NCBI GenBank assembly: GCA_949752735.1
Contig: OX457042.1
Location: forward strand, 35,477,289-35,541,288
Length of the DNA stretch: 64,000 bases
DNA from: Lumbricus terrestris
Taxonomy: Eukaryota; Annelida; Clitellata; Crassiclitellata; Lumbricidae
Direction: 5' to 3'
A model generated the notes under the pieces. It searched no databases and was not told where the DNA came from. It saw nothing but the letters and a program-made list of their open reading frames with translations. Shown one piece after another: positions 11,540 through 19,707 of this stretch. The position numbers and the translations under genes were made by a program. The stretch's first letter is position 1, and each line of letters starts with the position of its first letter.

Positions 11540-12060
11540 TTCAGAGCTTTTTTTAATCCTAAACCGAGGCTCGCCTTAGTAGATAATATAGGCTTGACTA
11601 TTGCCCTCTCCACTCGTTCTCGCAAGCTAGGATTAGAAATGTTATTCAAATTATTAATCATGGCTAAATCAGCAATATTTCTAGAAGTAGTATCGGTGTG
11701 TTGATCGTAAGCTAAATCATGGATATATGCGGCGTTATCTACTCGATTAATGGGTTTACTCCAATCTTTAGGAGTACCGTCAGGATTCAGTCTCTTGTCT
11801 AGCCTTGTACCTGGGCTTGTAAAATGGTGGCCTGGTAAATGCATCTCACCGGGGAACTTAGCCCATGGTAACTTTATGGTACTAGTGGCCGCATTCAATG
11901 AACTAACTAAATCTCCACCTTGCACAACAGCCTTCACGAATTGAGTTTTAGTTTTCCCGCATACAACGCAAACGCCTCGAAGCATCGATTTCCCGTTATT
12001 CGTCACTACGTTCTGCACATCTGTCGTTTCAGTCTGTTTTTTACACTTTACGCAATACAT
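11536..12060 (-). CDS. PLA2-like virion protein with N-terminal zinc ribbon
   Basis: The 174-aa product starts with a zinc-ribbon pair, CVKC (3-6) and CVVC (31-34), of the small viral zinc-ribbon type. It continues into a parvovirus-VP1-like phospholipase A2 region: SPGTRL (82-87, calcium-loop position) and HDLAY (114-118, catalytic His-Asp). In related viruses this domain breaches endosomal membrane during entry; here that is an inference. VVQGG-D at 46-50 looks like an adenain-type cleavage site between the two parts. It starts 29 bp from the divergent ATPase gene. Its C-terminus runs straight into the integrase frame, so the end may be shortened by the same deletion that trimmed the integrase. 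Confidence 0.72.
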   Translation of the reverse strand: MYCVKCKKQTETTDVQNVVTNNGKSMLRGVCVVCGKTKTQFVKAVVQGGDLVSSLNAATSTIKLPWAKFPGEMHLPGHHFTSPGTRLDKRLNPDGTPKDWSKPINRVDNAAYIHDLAYDQHTDTTSRNIADLAMINNLNNISNPSLRERVERAIVKPILSTKASLGLGLKKALK

Positions 12061-12089
12061 TTCGCTTTTTTAATAAATATATTTTAAAA
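12061..12089. promoter_or_regulatory. 29-bp divergent gene spacer (putative bidirectional promoter)
   Basis: Only 29 AT-rich bases (with AATAAATATATTTTAAA) separate the start codons of the PLA2-like gene (minus) and the ATPase gene (plus). Any initiation signals for both must lie here or inside the genes. Confidence 0.45.
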
Positions 12090-12879
12090 ATGGATATCAA
12101 AGATCTGAGTTGGGGCACTGCGCTTTCGAAAAGATTTAATAATCCTTTGCTACCTAAAAGTATACGGGGGCTTATAATCGGGAAATCGGCGTGCGGTAAA
12201 ACGACGCTTCTTCTGAATCTATTGCTCAGGTCAGACTGGTTGGACTATAATAACCTCCAGGTATTCGGTACTTCTCTGTTTCAACCTGAATATCGTATTA
12301 TTAAAAAGGCGTTCGAAGAAAAATTACCAAAAGAATACATCGTTTGGTTATTCGAGCATCGAGAGGAAATCGTGGGAGAAAACATGTCGCCGGCCCTCGT
12401 TATAGAAGAAATAGCTAAAATCTTAGAAGCTAAATCAGATATCAATGCCAAGTTTTTTGAAAACGCCGAAGATGTGCCGGACCCTCGAGACTTGAGTAGC
12501 GAAAAGAAGAATCTGATGATTTTTGACGATTTACAGTTGGAAAAACAAAACAAGTGCGAAACATATTATATTCGGGGGAGGCACAGCGGTGTAGACTGTT
12601 TTTACCTCGCTCAGAATTATTTCAAACTACCGCGACAAACGATCAGAGAGAATGCAAACTTTATTTGCCTGTTTAAGCAGGACTTGAAAAATCTCAATCA
12701 TATCTATAACGACCATGTAAGTACAGACATGTCGAAAGATGAGTTTAGAAAACTATGCAAAACGGTGTGTGGAGCAACCTCACGGATTCGTTGTTATCGA
12801 CCTCAGTAGCGAAAAGTACAATGGTAAATACCGCTGCGGGTTCGACGCATTTTATGTAATCGAGGATCCACTGTTGTAA
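12090..12879 (+). pseudogene. ATP: Polinton A32/FtsK-like packaging ATPase, frameshifted near its end
   Basis: The product would pump element DNA into capsids. The 5' open frame (12090-12809) has a P-loop, GKSACGKTT (about 31-39), and Walker B, NLMIFDDLQ (about 141-149). These are the order and spacing of viral HerA/FtsK-clade ATPases such as poxvirus A32. The frame then runs into an atypical tail and stop. From 12781 the next frame carries a well-formed continuation (starting HGFVVIDL, ending at TAA 12877-12879), of the kind that closes these proteins. A 1-base loss or 2-base gain near 12770-12780 explains this. The core motifs are intact and only the C-terminal about 32 residues are out of frame. 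The start follows TTTTAAAA directly. Confidence 0.85.
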
Positions 12880-12898
12880 AATTATTGCGTAATAAAAA

Positions 12899-13699
12899 AT
12901 GGAATCATCGCTTCTCAAACAGATAGCTGATAATACGGAAAAGACGGCTCGTAACACGGAACCAAAAAAGTCATTTTACATTGTGGCAATCGGAAGGAGC
13001 ACACGAATCAGATCAAAGTTTAATCCGCCTATTGAACTAGACAAAAATAGAAAATACGAAATGGCCTTCGTAGATCTCGCAACATACTATTCTTTTCCAA
13101 ATATCGACGCTACAAACAACAACTTTAGGTATTCACCGAATGGTGTGAGCCCTTGGTTTAACATAGAAGTACCGGAGGGATGCTATGAAATAACAGAAAT
13201 CAACGGCCACATACAGAAAATCATGAAGGAGAATGGGCATTACGACAGGGTAAATTCAGAGTACTGTATCTCAATAGAACCAAACACCAATACGCTGAAG
13301 GCTGTGTTAAATATAGCAGAGGACTATGCGGTTGACTTTACGCCTAAGAATTCGATTGGAAAGGTTCTAGGTTTTATAAGATATATCTATCTTGAAGGAT
13401 ATAACGTATCGAAGGAGATAGTAAATATAATGAGTGTCACCGATTTACTAGTGACCAGCGACATTATCTGGTCTTCGTACCTTAACGGAAAGGCGGTAAA
13501 CATGATAGGCCTACATTCTTTTTACCCGAACACAGCTCCGGGATACAAAATTATTGAAGTGTCGCAAAATTTAATCTATGTCCCCATTACGCTATCTACC
13601 ATTTCTACGGTGACAACGGAGCTCACAGACCAAGATGGGAAACTGATAAATCTTAGAGGAGAAAACTTGTCGATTCGTTTTCACGTCAGACAAGTTTGA
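12899..13699 (+). CDS. Polinton minor capsid (penton-like) protein, candidate
   Basis: The product is 266 aa. It begins with a short helix (LLKQIADNTEKTARNT), then a beta-rich body, and ends in a phrase common to this Polinton family (TELTDQDGKLINLRGENLSI). No signal peptide or membrane helix is seen. Size and place, right after the packaging ATPase and before the core protein, fit the minor capsid protein with a single jelly-roll fold that would sit at capsid vertices. That assignment is from family knowledge and is not provable by motif. AATAAAAA abuts the ATG. The frame is intact. Confidence 0.65.
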   Translation: MESSLLKQIADNTEKTARNTEPKKSFYIVAIGRSTRIRSKFNPPIELDKNRKYEMAFVDLATYYSFPNIDATNNNFRYSPNGVSPWFNIEVPEGCYEITEINGHIQKIMKENGHYDRVNSEYCISIEPNTNTLKAVLNIAEDYAVDFTPKNSIGKVLGFIRYIYLEGYNVSKEIVNIMSVTDLLVTSDIIWSSYLNGKAVNMIGLHSFYPNTAPGYKIIEVSQNLIYVPITLSTISTVTTELTDQDGKLINLRGENLSIRFHVRQV

Positions 13700-13721
13700 A
13701 AGTTTTTTTGTAATTTATAAA

Positions 13722-14306
13722 ATGAATCGTTACACGAGCGTAAAAGTTAATATTTCGGAAGCGCAAAAAGACAGAATTCAAAGATCTTTTCAGGCGGGGA
13801 CCGGTGTTAGTATCAAACTATCGCGTGATGATTTAACCGGGAACCATGTTTTGTTTCTCACACAACCGCAAATCAATAAAATGATAAAGGCATATCAAAA
13901 AGGAACTGGCGCGACCATTAAAATGAGTAAAACGCAATTGGAGAACAATAGAAAAGTCGAAGGAGGATTCATAGGCGCTTTACTTCCAATTATAACAACG
14001 ATAGCGAAAACCCTTCTACCTAGTTTAGCGATGGGGGCTATGAGTGGCTTAGGTTCTGCGGCCACGTCGAAGATTGTGGATAAAATCAGCGGATCAGGCG
14101 TAATGTACGTGAAGAAAGGTGATATGGCGTGTAAGATAAGATCAGCCGGTTCCGGTTTGTACATGTCCCCGTGGCAAAAAGGTAGCTCGATAACGGCATC
14201 TGGGTTGTACATGAAAACGGGGTCGGGATATGTGCGAGGTGAAGGACTTTTGCTAGGCCCTAATTCTCCGTTTCAAAATATTCCGATTCTCGGCATGATA
14301 TTTTAA
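13722..14306 (+). CDS. Polinton pX/pVI-like virion core protein
   Basis: The product is 194 aa. The N-terminal about 75 residues are built of two similar segments (VSIKLSRDDLTGN and ATIKMSKTQLENN), followed by VEGG-F. Next comes a hydrophobic, Gly/Ala-rich amphipathic helix (about 84-112, GALLPIITTIAKTLLPSLAM) and a Gly/Ser-rich tail with repeated GSGLYM/TGSGYV. VEGG and ISGSG match adenain-type cleavage rules, so it could be processed to release the membrane-active helix, as with adenovirus pVI/pX. That is inference. It lies 22 bp after the minor capsid gene, with TTATAAA directly before ATG. Confidence 0.6.
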   Translation: MNRYTSVKVNISEAQKDRIQRSFQAGTGVSIKLSRDDLTGNHVLFLTQPQINKMIKAYQKGTGATIKMSKTQLENNRKVEGGFIGALLPIITTIAKTLLPSLAMGAMSGLGSAATSKIVDKISGSGVMYVKKGDMACKIRSAGSGLYMSPWQKGSSITASGLYMKTGSGYVRGEGLLLGPNSPFQNIPILGMIF

Positions 14307-14321
14307 TTTAGTGTTTATAAA

Positions 14322-14729
14322 ATGTCGAGATACGGAATGCCAATACACAAATTTTGAACTAAACCAACTAGGCAGGTAGAAGCCAGATTGCAGCCCAATT
14401 CAGTCCATTGGAAGATTACGAGGGGCGTTACCCACAATCCAATTAGGCTACTAGAAGGTGTAAGATGGCAGATTTTCGCGCAAAATGTTATAACGATACA
14501 ACCAAAGGCGACAAACACGCTAACGCTTGGACTCGGTGTAGAAATGAGTGCAGGACTTTGTCTCATTTCCCTCAAACAGGGTATCAAAGAACAAAGATGC
14601 AGTCTACAAAACGAAGTGGTTTCAGGTGATGTGGTTGATGATATCATAGTCTCTATTCAAAACAACTCCGATTCAATAGTAACTATAAACGCGGGAGATT
14701 CGTTATGTCATGTAAATTATCTGATCTAA
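14322..14729 (+). pseudogene. Small dUTPase-like gene broken by an early stop
   Basis: ATG 14322 has the usual TTATAAA in front, but codon 12 is TGA (14355-14357). The same frame stays open from there to 14729. The body (about 115 codons) is beta-rich. Near its end it carries a stretch (DIIVSIQNNSDSIVTINAGD) resembling the dUTPase-fold segment in which a strand is followed by a turn and GD. The catalytic dUTPase motifs are not evident, so the fold call is tentative; a capsid or fibre accessory role is equally possible. It is probably unexpressed unless the stop is read through or a downstream start is used. Confidence 0.55.
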
Positions 14730-14754
14730 AAAATATATCGCGTAAATAAAACGA

Positions 14755-15453
14755 ATGGAATACGAAGGCATCAAAATAGAACATTCACTCTATCCGAAGC
14801 TACCGTCAGCACCGGAAGGAGAAATACATATCGTCACAGGGTCCGCGCAAACCTATCGGCTCCAAAAGATTGGTGAAATTAAGAAGGAAATCGAACAAGA
14901 ACGCGATAAAAGAACAGCGTTGAGTAAAAAGTATCATAGAAGTGTAAGCGTGCTCGGCGCAGTAGGTGGCGTCCTCGTAGCGGCCACGATGGGACTCGGA
15001 ATTTCAGGAATCGGAGTATTATCTACCATAATCGCAGCACCCGTTGCTATTGCTATGGAAGGAGCGGCATTAGGTGTGGGGTTGCTAAGTATAATCGGTG
15101 CCTACATCAGTAAAAAGCTAGCGATGAAGGCGGAGAAGCATGAAAAGATCAAAGCGCTAGCCGATGCGAAACTCAACACAATCAGCGACCATATTTCAAA
15201 AGCTCTCATGGATGATAACATTTCAGACGAGGAATATTCGTTGATTCTAAGCGAGATTGAAAAATTCAACGGCATGAAGGAAGAAATTAGGAGTAAGATT
15301 AAAGTTGCGATAGATGAGATGGACGAGGTAACGAAACAATCACTCATCGATCGAGGAAGAGAAGAAGTCAGGCAGCACTTGCAATCTATGTTTGAGAAAA
15401 ATAACGAATCTATCAAAAAGACGACTAACTCAAACATACGTGAAATCATGTAG
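14755..15453 (+). CDS. Polinton two-TM orphan protein
   Basis: The product is 232 aa. A soluble N-terminus leads to a charged coiled-coil stretch (IGEIKKEIEQERDKRTALSKK, about 38-58). Next comes a Gly/Ala-rich hydrophobic region with two likely membrane segments (VLGAVGGVLVAATMGLG and the segment through LGVGLLSIIGAYI, about 66-120). The long charged helical tail includes ISDEEYSLILSEIEKFN. The family recurs in animal Polintons but its function is not known; a membrane-associated virion component is a guess. Its middle part is duplicated in the chimeric gene 15551-15868. The start context AATAAAACGA-ATG is looser than that of its neighbours. Confidence 0.75.
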   Translation: MEYEGIKIEHSLYPKLPSAPEGEIHIVTGSAQTYRLQKIGEIKKEIEQERDKRTALSKKYHRSVSVLGAVGGVLVAATMGLGISGIGVLSTIIAAPVAIAMEGAALGVGLLSIIGAYISKKLAMKAEKHEKIKALADAKLNTISDHISKALMDDNISDEEYSLILSEIEKFNGMKEEIRSKIKVAIDEMDEVTKQSLIDRGREEVRQHLQSMFEKNNESIKKTTNSNIREIM

Positions 15454-15550
15454 ACGTATGTCGTTATGTCTGAAAATACGTCTAACTTATGTTTTAAAAC
15501 ATGTCGAAAAAACACGTCTGAAAACATTATATTTTTTTCTCTTACTTAAA
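15454..15550 (+). repeat. Duplicated intergenic spacer, copy 1
   Basis: The stretch from about 15466, TCTGAAAATACGTCTAACTT, recurs at about 15864-15939 with the same downstream order (ATGTTTTRAAACATG, AACATTAT, TTAAAATGTCG). The two copies bracket the chimeric gene. Confidence 0.85.
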
Positions 15551-15868
15551 ATGTCGTTTCTAAAAATCAATGACCCCGCGAAAAGAGAGTTTATCGTTGC
15601 GGAATTTCTGAAAACAAAGAAGAATATTCATCAAAACTTTTTATCGGATTTATTTGGTGATTCGGGGCTGCAAAATATCATCGACAGCTATATCGGTAAG
15701 AGGCTGATGGTGAAAGCTGAGATGCTTGAAACGATGAAATCGCTAGTCGACATGAAACTCGACGCGAACAACGATCATATTTCAAAAGCTCCTGTAGATG
15801 AACTCATTTCAGATGAGATTGAGTTGATGCTGAGCGAGATTGAAGAATTCAATAACAAGAAAGTCTGA
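15551..15868 (+). CDS. Chimeric Polinton gene (N-part of 15940 gene, C-part of 14755 gene)
   Basis: The product is 105 aa. Residues 1-41 (MSFLKINDPAKREFIV...) match the start of the 15940 gene at about 31 of 41 positions. Residues about 42-105 (SYIGKRLMVKAEMLE...HISKAP...LSEIEEFN) match residues about 116-185 of the 14755 gene. Together with the doubled spacer, this is what a tandem duplication running from inside the 14755 gene to inside the 15940 gene would produce. CTTAAA directly precedes its ATG, so the promoter-like motif came with it. The frame is open. Function is unknown and it may be a harmless by-product. Confidence 0.8.
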   Translation: MSFLKINDPAKREFIVAEFLKTKKNIHQNFLSDLFGDSGLQNIIDSYIGKRLMVKAEMLETMKSLVDMKLDANNDHISKAPVDELISDEIELMLSEIEEFNNKKV

Positions 15869-15939
15869 AAATACGTCTAACTTATGTTTTGAAACATGTA
15901 TGAAAACATGTCGTAAAACATTATGTTTCTAATTTTAAA
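15869..15939 (+). repeat. Duplicated intergenic spacer, copy 2
   Basis: This matches the spacer at about 15466-15550 and ends in TTTTAAA before the 15940 ATG. See the chimeric gene. Confidence 0.8.
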
Positions 15940-16842
15940 ATGTCGTTTATAAAAATAACCAACCCCGCGAAAAGAGAGTTTATCGTCGGGGAGTTTATGA
16001 AAACAAAGAAGAATATTCAACAAAACTTTTTATCGGAGAGATCAGATGATTCGGGGCTTCAGCAAGAATTAACCAAGTTGTACAAACCTATGATCGATTC
16101 CCATTCCGCAATTTCTAAAGAGCAAAATGTCTTACTATCCGCCATCAAAGAAAACTCAGTAGCTACTTCAAACGCGCTACAAGCACTTCCCGCTTCGTTA
16201 CATGGAATTAAATTTCCCCAGTATCCTTCGATAGAAGCGTATAGCAGCGACCCGACTGAGGACATTAGAACTTTGGAATTAGGAGATGTAGCCACCAAGT
16301 ACCTTCATCAATACGCCTCCGATAAAAGAACCGTAGACACAACGTTCGGAATAAAATCCAAAAATGGGCAATTCTACATCGGCGACACTCCGATTTTGAT
16401 TCAAGGAGACGATGTGACGGTTGGAAATAAAACTTATGGAGGAACACCAGGGCTTTGGGAGTTGTTGACGCTGAAACAGCCCGACGTGACGATATACGAT
16501 GATAATGATATAGGTGATTACGCCGAGATTCTGCACGCAACGAATGCTATAGCACAACCGAAAAATCCTAACAAACCTAGGGCGTCTGTGGGTGCTAAAT
16601 ATAATCAAATTATCAAACCGATATGGAAAAATAGACCTAGTAGTACAGTGGGTAAAGGCGTCGGCGTAATCGTCATATCCGAAGACCCTAATGTATTGAC
16701 GGAAGAGCTGGAGTTAAGAATTCATAGCTTCAAGGCAGGCAATACTGGGGTAAGAAACGAGATCGTAGCGATGTGTGATGCGTTACTGAGGCAAGGAGTG
16801 TTGAGAAAAGATGCTTATAAAAATATAATGTCGACATTATAA
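15940..16842 (+). CDS. Polinton orphan protein, 300 aa
   Basis: The basic helical N-terminus (NPAKREFIVGEFMKTKKNI) is followed by a predicted coiled region (about 45-85), a proline-rich link, then a globular part with GTPGLWELLTLKQP (about 167-180) and a basic C-terminal half. The GTPGLWELL phrase recurs in Polinton-derived proteins of many animals, to my knowledge without an assigned function. A virion or genome-binding role is only inferred from its place between the two-TM protein and the core/MCP genes. Its start is supported by TTTTAAA directly before ATG. The frame is intact. Confidence 0.7.
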   Translation: MSFIKITNPAKREFIVGEFMKTKKNIQQNFLSERSDDSGLQQELTKLYKPMIDSHSAISKEQNVLLSAIKENSVATSNALQALPASLHGIKFPQYPSIEAYSSDPTEDIRTLELGDVATKYLHQYASDKRTVDTTFGIKSKNGQFYIGDTPILIQGDDVTVGNKTYGGTPGLWELLTLKQPDVTIYDDNDIGDYAEILHATNAIAQPKNPNKPRASVGAKYNQIIKPIWKNRPSSTVGKGVGVIVISEDPNVLTEELELRIHSFKAGNTGVRNEIVAMCDALLRQGVLRKDAYKNIMSTL

Positions 16843-16844
16843 AA

Positions 16845-17279
16845 ATGCCGATCGTGAATAGAAGGAGTTACAGGAAGCAATACGTTATCGGTGGATCTGG
16901 AATATTTGATACTATTTCGGGATTTTTAAAAAGAATTGTTGCATCGAACGCTGCCAAACAGTTAGCAACGAGAGCTCTTAGTGCGAGTAAAGACGTGGCG
17001 ATAGAAATTGGGAAAAAGGCTATCGATGTTGGGAAAACAGCCGCAACCGACGCTGGTAAAAGATTAGTAGAGAAAGCTGCGACAAAACTGTTTACTGCTC
17101 CAAAAACTCCACTTACGCAAAAAAATATAGACACTTTAGCTCGACTAAGTAGCATCGGGACGAATGTGGCGGACACTAACATCAATAATCTGATGATAGG
17201 GAAAGGCTTGAAAAATGGCGCCATATCGATCCAAGATTTAGTGCGTTCGCGAAACGGCGCAGGAATGAAGGTCGCGTAA
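16845..17279 (+). CDS. Small basic core-like protein (pVI/pVII-like)
   Basis: The product is 144 aa, basic and alanine-rich. Near the N-terminus, VIGG-S (about 15-18) fits an adenain-type cleavage site that would free an amphipathic helix starting SGIFDTISGFLKRIV. A long Ala/Lys helix with repeated DVGKTAATDAGKRL-type steps follows, then a short C-terminal tail. It begins 2 bp after the preceding stop, with TTATAAAA over the junction, just upstream of the MCP gene. By position and composition it resembles adenoviral membrane-lytic or core proteins. No specific motif proves this. Confidence 0.55.
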   Translation: MPIVNRRSYRKQYVIGGSGIFDTISGFLKRIVASNAAKQLATRALSASKDVAIEIGKKAIDVGKTAATDAGKRLVEKAATKLFTAPKTPLTQKNIDTLARLSSIGTNVADTNINNLMIGKGLKNGAISIQDLVRSRNGAGMKVA

Positions 17280-17302
17280 AAAAAATATTATTCTACAATA
17301 AA

Positions 17303-18589
17303 ATGCAGTCTGATATTCTAAACTTTACCGAACAAACATTGATCGACGAAAGCATCGAGCGCTATGAATGGCATGAGTATGAGCCGATATCGGGAGCGAA
17401 TCTAAACACCGCTGGAGAGATTAGAATAAACATCGAACTTCAAGATAATTTCAACCATCCAGCGGAATCTTATCAATTATTCGAGGGTAGATTGTTGAAG
17501 GCGGACAACACCGCGTACGCTAATGCCGATGCTGTAGCCCTTACGAATAATGGACTCATGCATCTCTTCAACAGTATTTCGTATTCCCTATCGAACAAAG
17601 AAATTGAAACGTTATTTAACCCAGGTCAAGCAACTACGATGCTCGGATTGCTCAAATACCCAAATGATTTTCAACTAGCTCAAGGGTTAAATCAGCTGTG
17701 GTACAAAGACAGTGGCGCGGCAGCCTCTATCGCGGATAATATAGGTTTCGGCGTTCGACAGTCGTATCTAATTCAAAAACCGGGTGTCAAAGGCACGTTT
17801 AGTTTTATCGTTCCATTGAGGCATATTTTTGGATTTTGTTACGATTACAACAAGGTTGTTTATGGTTTTAAACAAATGCTAACTCTTGTTCGTAAAGCTG
17901 ACGACGACGCAATTTTTCGAGACGCTGCTGCGGCTGCTGGGAAAGTTAGGCTAGACAAAATCTCATGGTTTATGCCTCATGTTAAGCCGGCTGATATGGA
18001 AAAGTTTGAACTGATGAAAACGATCGAATCGAAGGCTTCGCTGCCAGTTGGGTACAGAGCACGCCAATGCGATACTATAACCGTTGACCGCGCGTCTACT
18101 TTTACCTGGAGACTTAGCGTCAAGTCATCACCTGAGAAACCTAGGTACATAATTATAGGTTTTCAAACGGATCGTGACGGCAATCAACTAATGAATCCTT
18201 CCGTTTTCGATCATATTAATCTGAAGAGCATGCACGTGATGATGAATTCGGACAAATACCCACAAGCCGACTATAACCTATCATTCACGAATCAACAGTT
18301 CTCGCGGGCGTACCGAGAAGCGGCCACGTTTAGTGAAAAATTCTATGGAATGAGCGAACTGATAACGCAAAGTAATATCACTCCAGCAGACTTCAAAGAT
18401 CTGTTCCCAATTATGGTGTTTGATGTGAGCAAGCAATCAGAGCGTCTGAAGCCATCAGTAGTCGATATCGTGCTCAAAGCTACTTTTAATGATGTGGTAC
18501 CGGCTCGAACGCAAGCTTATGCAGTGGTGATTTGTGACAAGTTACTCAAATTTCAGTCGGATGGTGGGAAAATGAGCGTGGTGTATTAA
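17303..18589 (+). CDS. Polinton major capsid protein, candidate double jelly-roll
   Basis: At 428 aa it is the largest plus-strand product. It is beta-rich throughout, with no signal peptide or membrane helix. The C-terminal part (LFPIMVFDVSKQSERLKPSV then VPARTQAYAVVICDKLL) is a phrase widely conserved in Polinton capsid candidates. The length is close to other double jelly-roll MCPs of 400-600 aa. It would form the pseudo-hexameric capsomers. It follows the small core-like gene by 23 bp, with AATAAA against the ATG. The frame is intact. The fold is inferred from family resemblance. Confidence 0.75.
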   Translation: MQSDILNFTEQTLIDESIERYEWHEYEPISGANLNTAGEIRINIELQDNFNHPAESYQLFEGRLLKADNTAYANADAVALTNNGLMHLFNSISYSLSNKEIETLFNPGQATTMLGLLKYPNDFQLAQGLNQLWYKDSGAAASIADNIGFGVRQSYLIQKPGVKGTFSFIVPLRHIFGFCYDYNKVVYGFKQMLTLVRKADDDAIFRDAAAAAGKVRLDKISWFMPHVKPADMEKFELMKTIESKASLPVGYRARQCDTITVDRASTFTWRLSVKSSPEKPRYIIIGFQTDRDGNQLMNPSVFDHINLKSMHVMMNSDKYPQADYNLSFTNQQFSRAYREAATFSEKFYGMSELITQSNITPADFKDLFPIMVFDVSKQSERLKPSVVDIVLKATFNDVVPARTQAYAVVICDKLLKFQSDGGKMSVVY

Positions 18590-18612
18590 AGAAATATCTT
18601 GTACAATAAAAA

Positions 18613-19017
18613 ATGAAATTGACAGAATTGAAAATGCTGGTGAAAGAGCACGGTATCAAAAGATGGACTCATCTCAACAAGCCTGAACTCATCGATCTAT
18701 TGTTTGAGAAGGGTGTACTTTCACGTGATATCGTCGAAAAAGAGAAACAACGGCGAGAACCGAAGGTGCCAAGCACGGATAAAAAATATGATAGATTGAA
18801 AAAAATCAGAAACCAACCGAGACGAGTAGATATATTAGACCGTGAAACGGGTGAAGTAAGCTCGTATTCATCGCTTTACAAGGCGGGTAAAGCACACGGG
18901 GAAAGCGCGCGAACAATCTTATTTTTCAATGGCCGAGTATGGAGAAACAGATACGAAATTAAAGTTCATGGGAGGAAGGAGGATGACTATTTTGTAACGG
19001 ATTTGGTAGAAATTTAA
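18613..19017 (+). CDS. SAP-like plus NUMOD-like DNA-binding protein
   Basis: The product is 134 aa. Residues 1-36 (LKMLVKEHGIKRWTHLNKPE) form a SAP/Rho-N-like helix-turn-helix, the same type as the tandem pair at the polymerase N-terminus. Residues about 73-120 (ILDRETGEVSSYSSLYKAGKA) look like a NUMOD module, a short DNA-reading unit usually attached to homing nucleases. No nuclease domain is present, so it may be a DNA-binding accessory for replication or packaging. It is the last plus-strand gene, convergent with the fibre genes 27 bp on. AATAAAAA abuts the ATG. Confidence 0.6.
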   Translation: MKLTELKMLVKEHGIKRWTHLNKPELIDLLFEKGVLSRDIVEKEKQRREPKVPSTDKKYDRLKKIRNQPRRVDILDRETGEVSSYSSLYKAGKAHGESARTILFFNGRVWRNRYEIKVHGRKEDDYFVTDLVEI

Positions 19018-19043
19018 ATTCAAAACTAAATGTGGTTTCGAAT

Positions 19044-19679
19044 TTAAGGTCGTAAGTACGCTGCTGAAAAATCTCGAACCATAATATTTTCATCATTAGC
19101 CGAAGTAACAAATATCTCGAGATAATCGGTATTAGTTAATCGAACTAGGGTAGTACCCGTTACACCTCTACGTACTGCAGCCGTACCTCCACCACCGGCA
19201 ATCAGCGCGTACAACCCCCCACTTTTGTACAAGCCAACATTACTGGAAATTCCAGCACTATTGTTGCGAAATTCCACATACGCCGTAACCATATAACATC
19301 CGGCTTTCTGAGGAAAGAAACGATTCGAATTGACGAGACAATCATCCGGATCGAATTTTACTGTCGGAAATTTTACTTGCGTTGTAACGTTAGCTGGGAT
19401 AGCCTGAGCAGTGAGGGCGTAAACACTAAACGCCGGGCCAAATGCGACTTCACTCTCTGAATGTTTACCATCGACGTAATTCTTAGTGGCCACGTCTTGA
19501 AGATCGGTAGGATCTGCTACATTAATCAGCTTGTTGGAACCCAAGTCGATATTTCCCGTCGCAGCGTTCGCTCCATCTCGTCTTAGAAAAGTATTGTTGA
19601 CTTGGGATAATGTGATACCCCCTGCTACTACTCGTGGCGCTGATCCACCATCCATTCGTCCAAATATATCAACAGGCAT
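19044..19679 (-). CDS. C1q-like fibre protein 1
   Basis: The product is 211 aa. The N-terminal anchor, MPVDIFGRM...SAPRVVAGG, is shared with the neighbouring paralogue. Residues about 25-75 form a phage-fibre-style shaft (TFLRRDGANAATGNIDLG, then DLQDVATKNYVDGK). Residues about 85-211 form a C1q/TNF-like jelly-roll head (FFPQKAGCYMVTAYVEF ... NTDYLEIFV). Trimeric receptor-binding spikes have this build, so it is the candidate host-attachment protein of the virion. The role is inferred. TATATAAA directly precedes the ATG. The frame is intact. Confidence 0.7.
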   Translation of the reverse strand: MPVDIFGRMDGGSAPRVVAGGITLSQVNNTFLRRDGANAATGNIDLGSNKLINVADPTDLQDVATKNYVDGKHSESEVAFGPAFSVYALTAQAIPANVTTQVKFPTVKFDPDDCLVNSNRFFPQKAGCYMVTAYVEFRNNSAGISSNVGLYKSGGLYALIAGGGGTAAVRRGVTGTTLVRLTNTDYLEIFVTSANDENIMVRDFSAAYLRP

Positions 19680-19707
19680 TTTATATAATTAAGATTTTTT
19701 TCAGTCG

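Noticed and set aside
14388..14729. Intact dUTPase gene from a TTG start
   Set aside because: The natural ATG at 14322 is followed by an in-frame TGA, and the catalytic dUTPase motifs are not visible.
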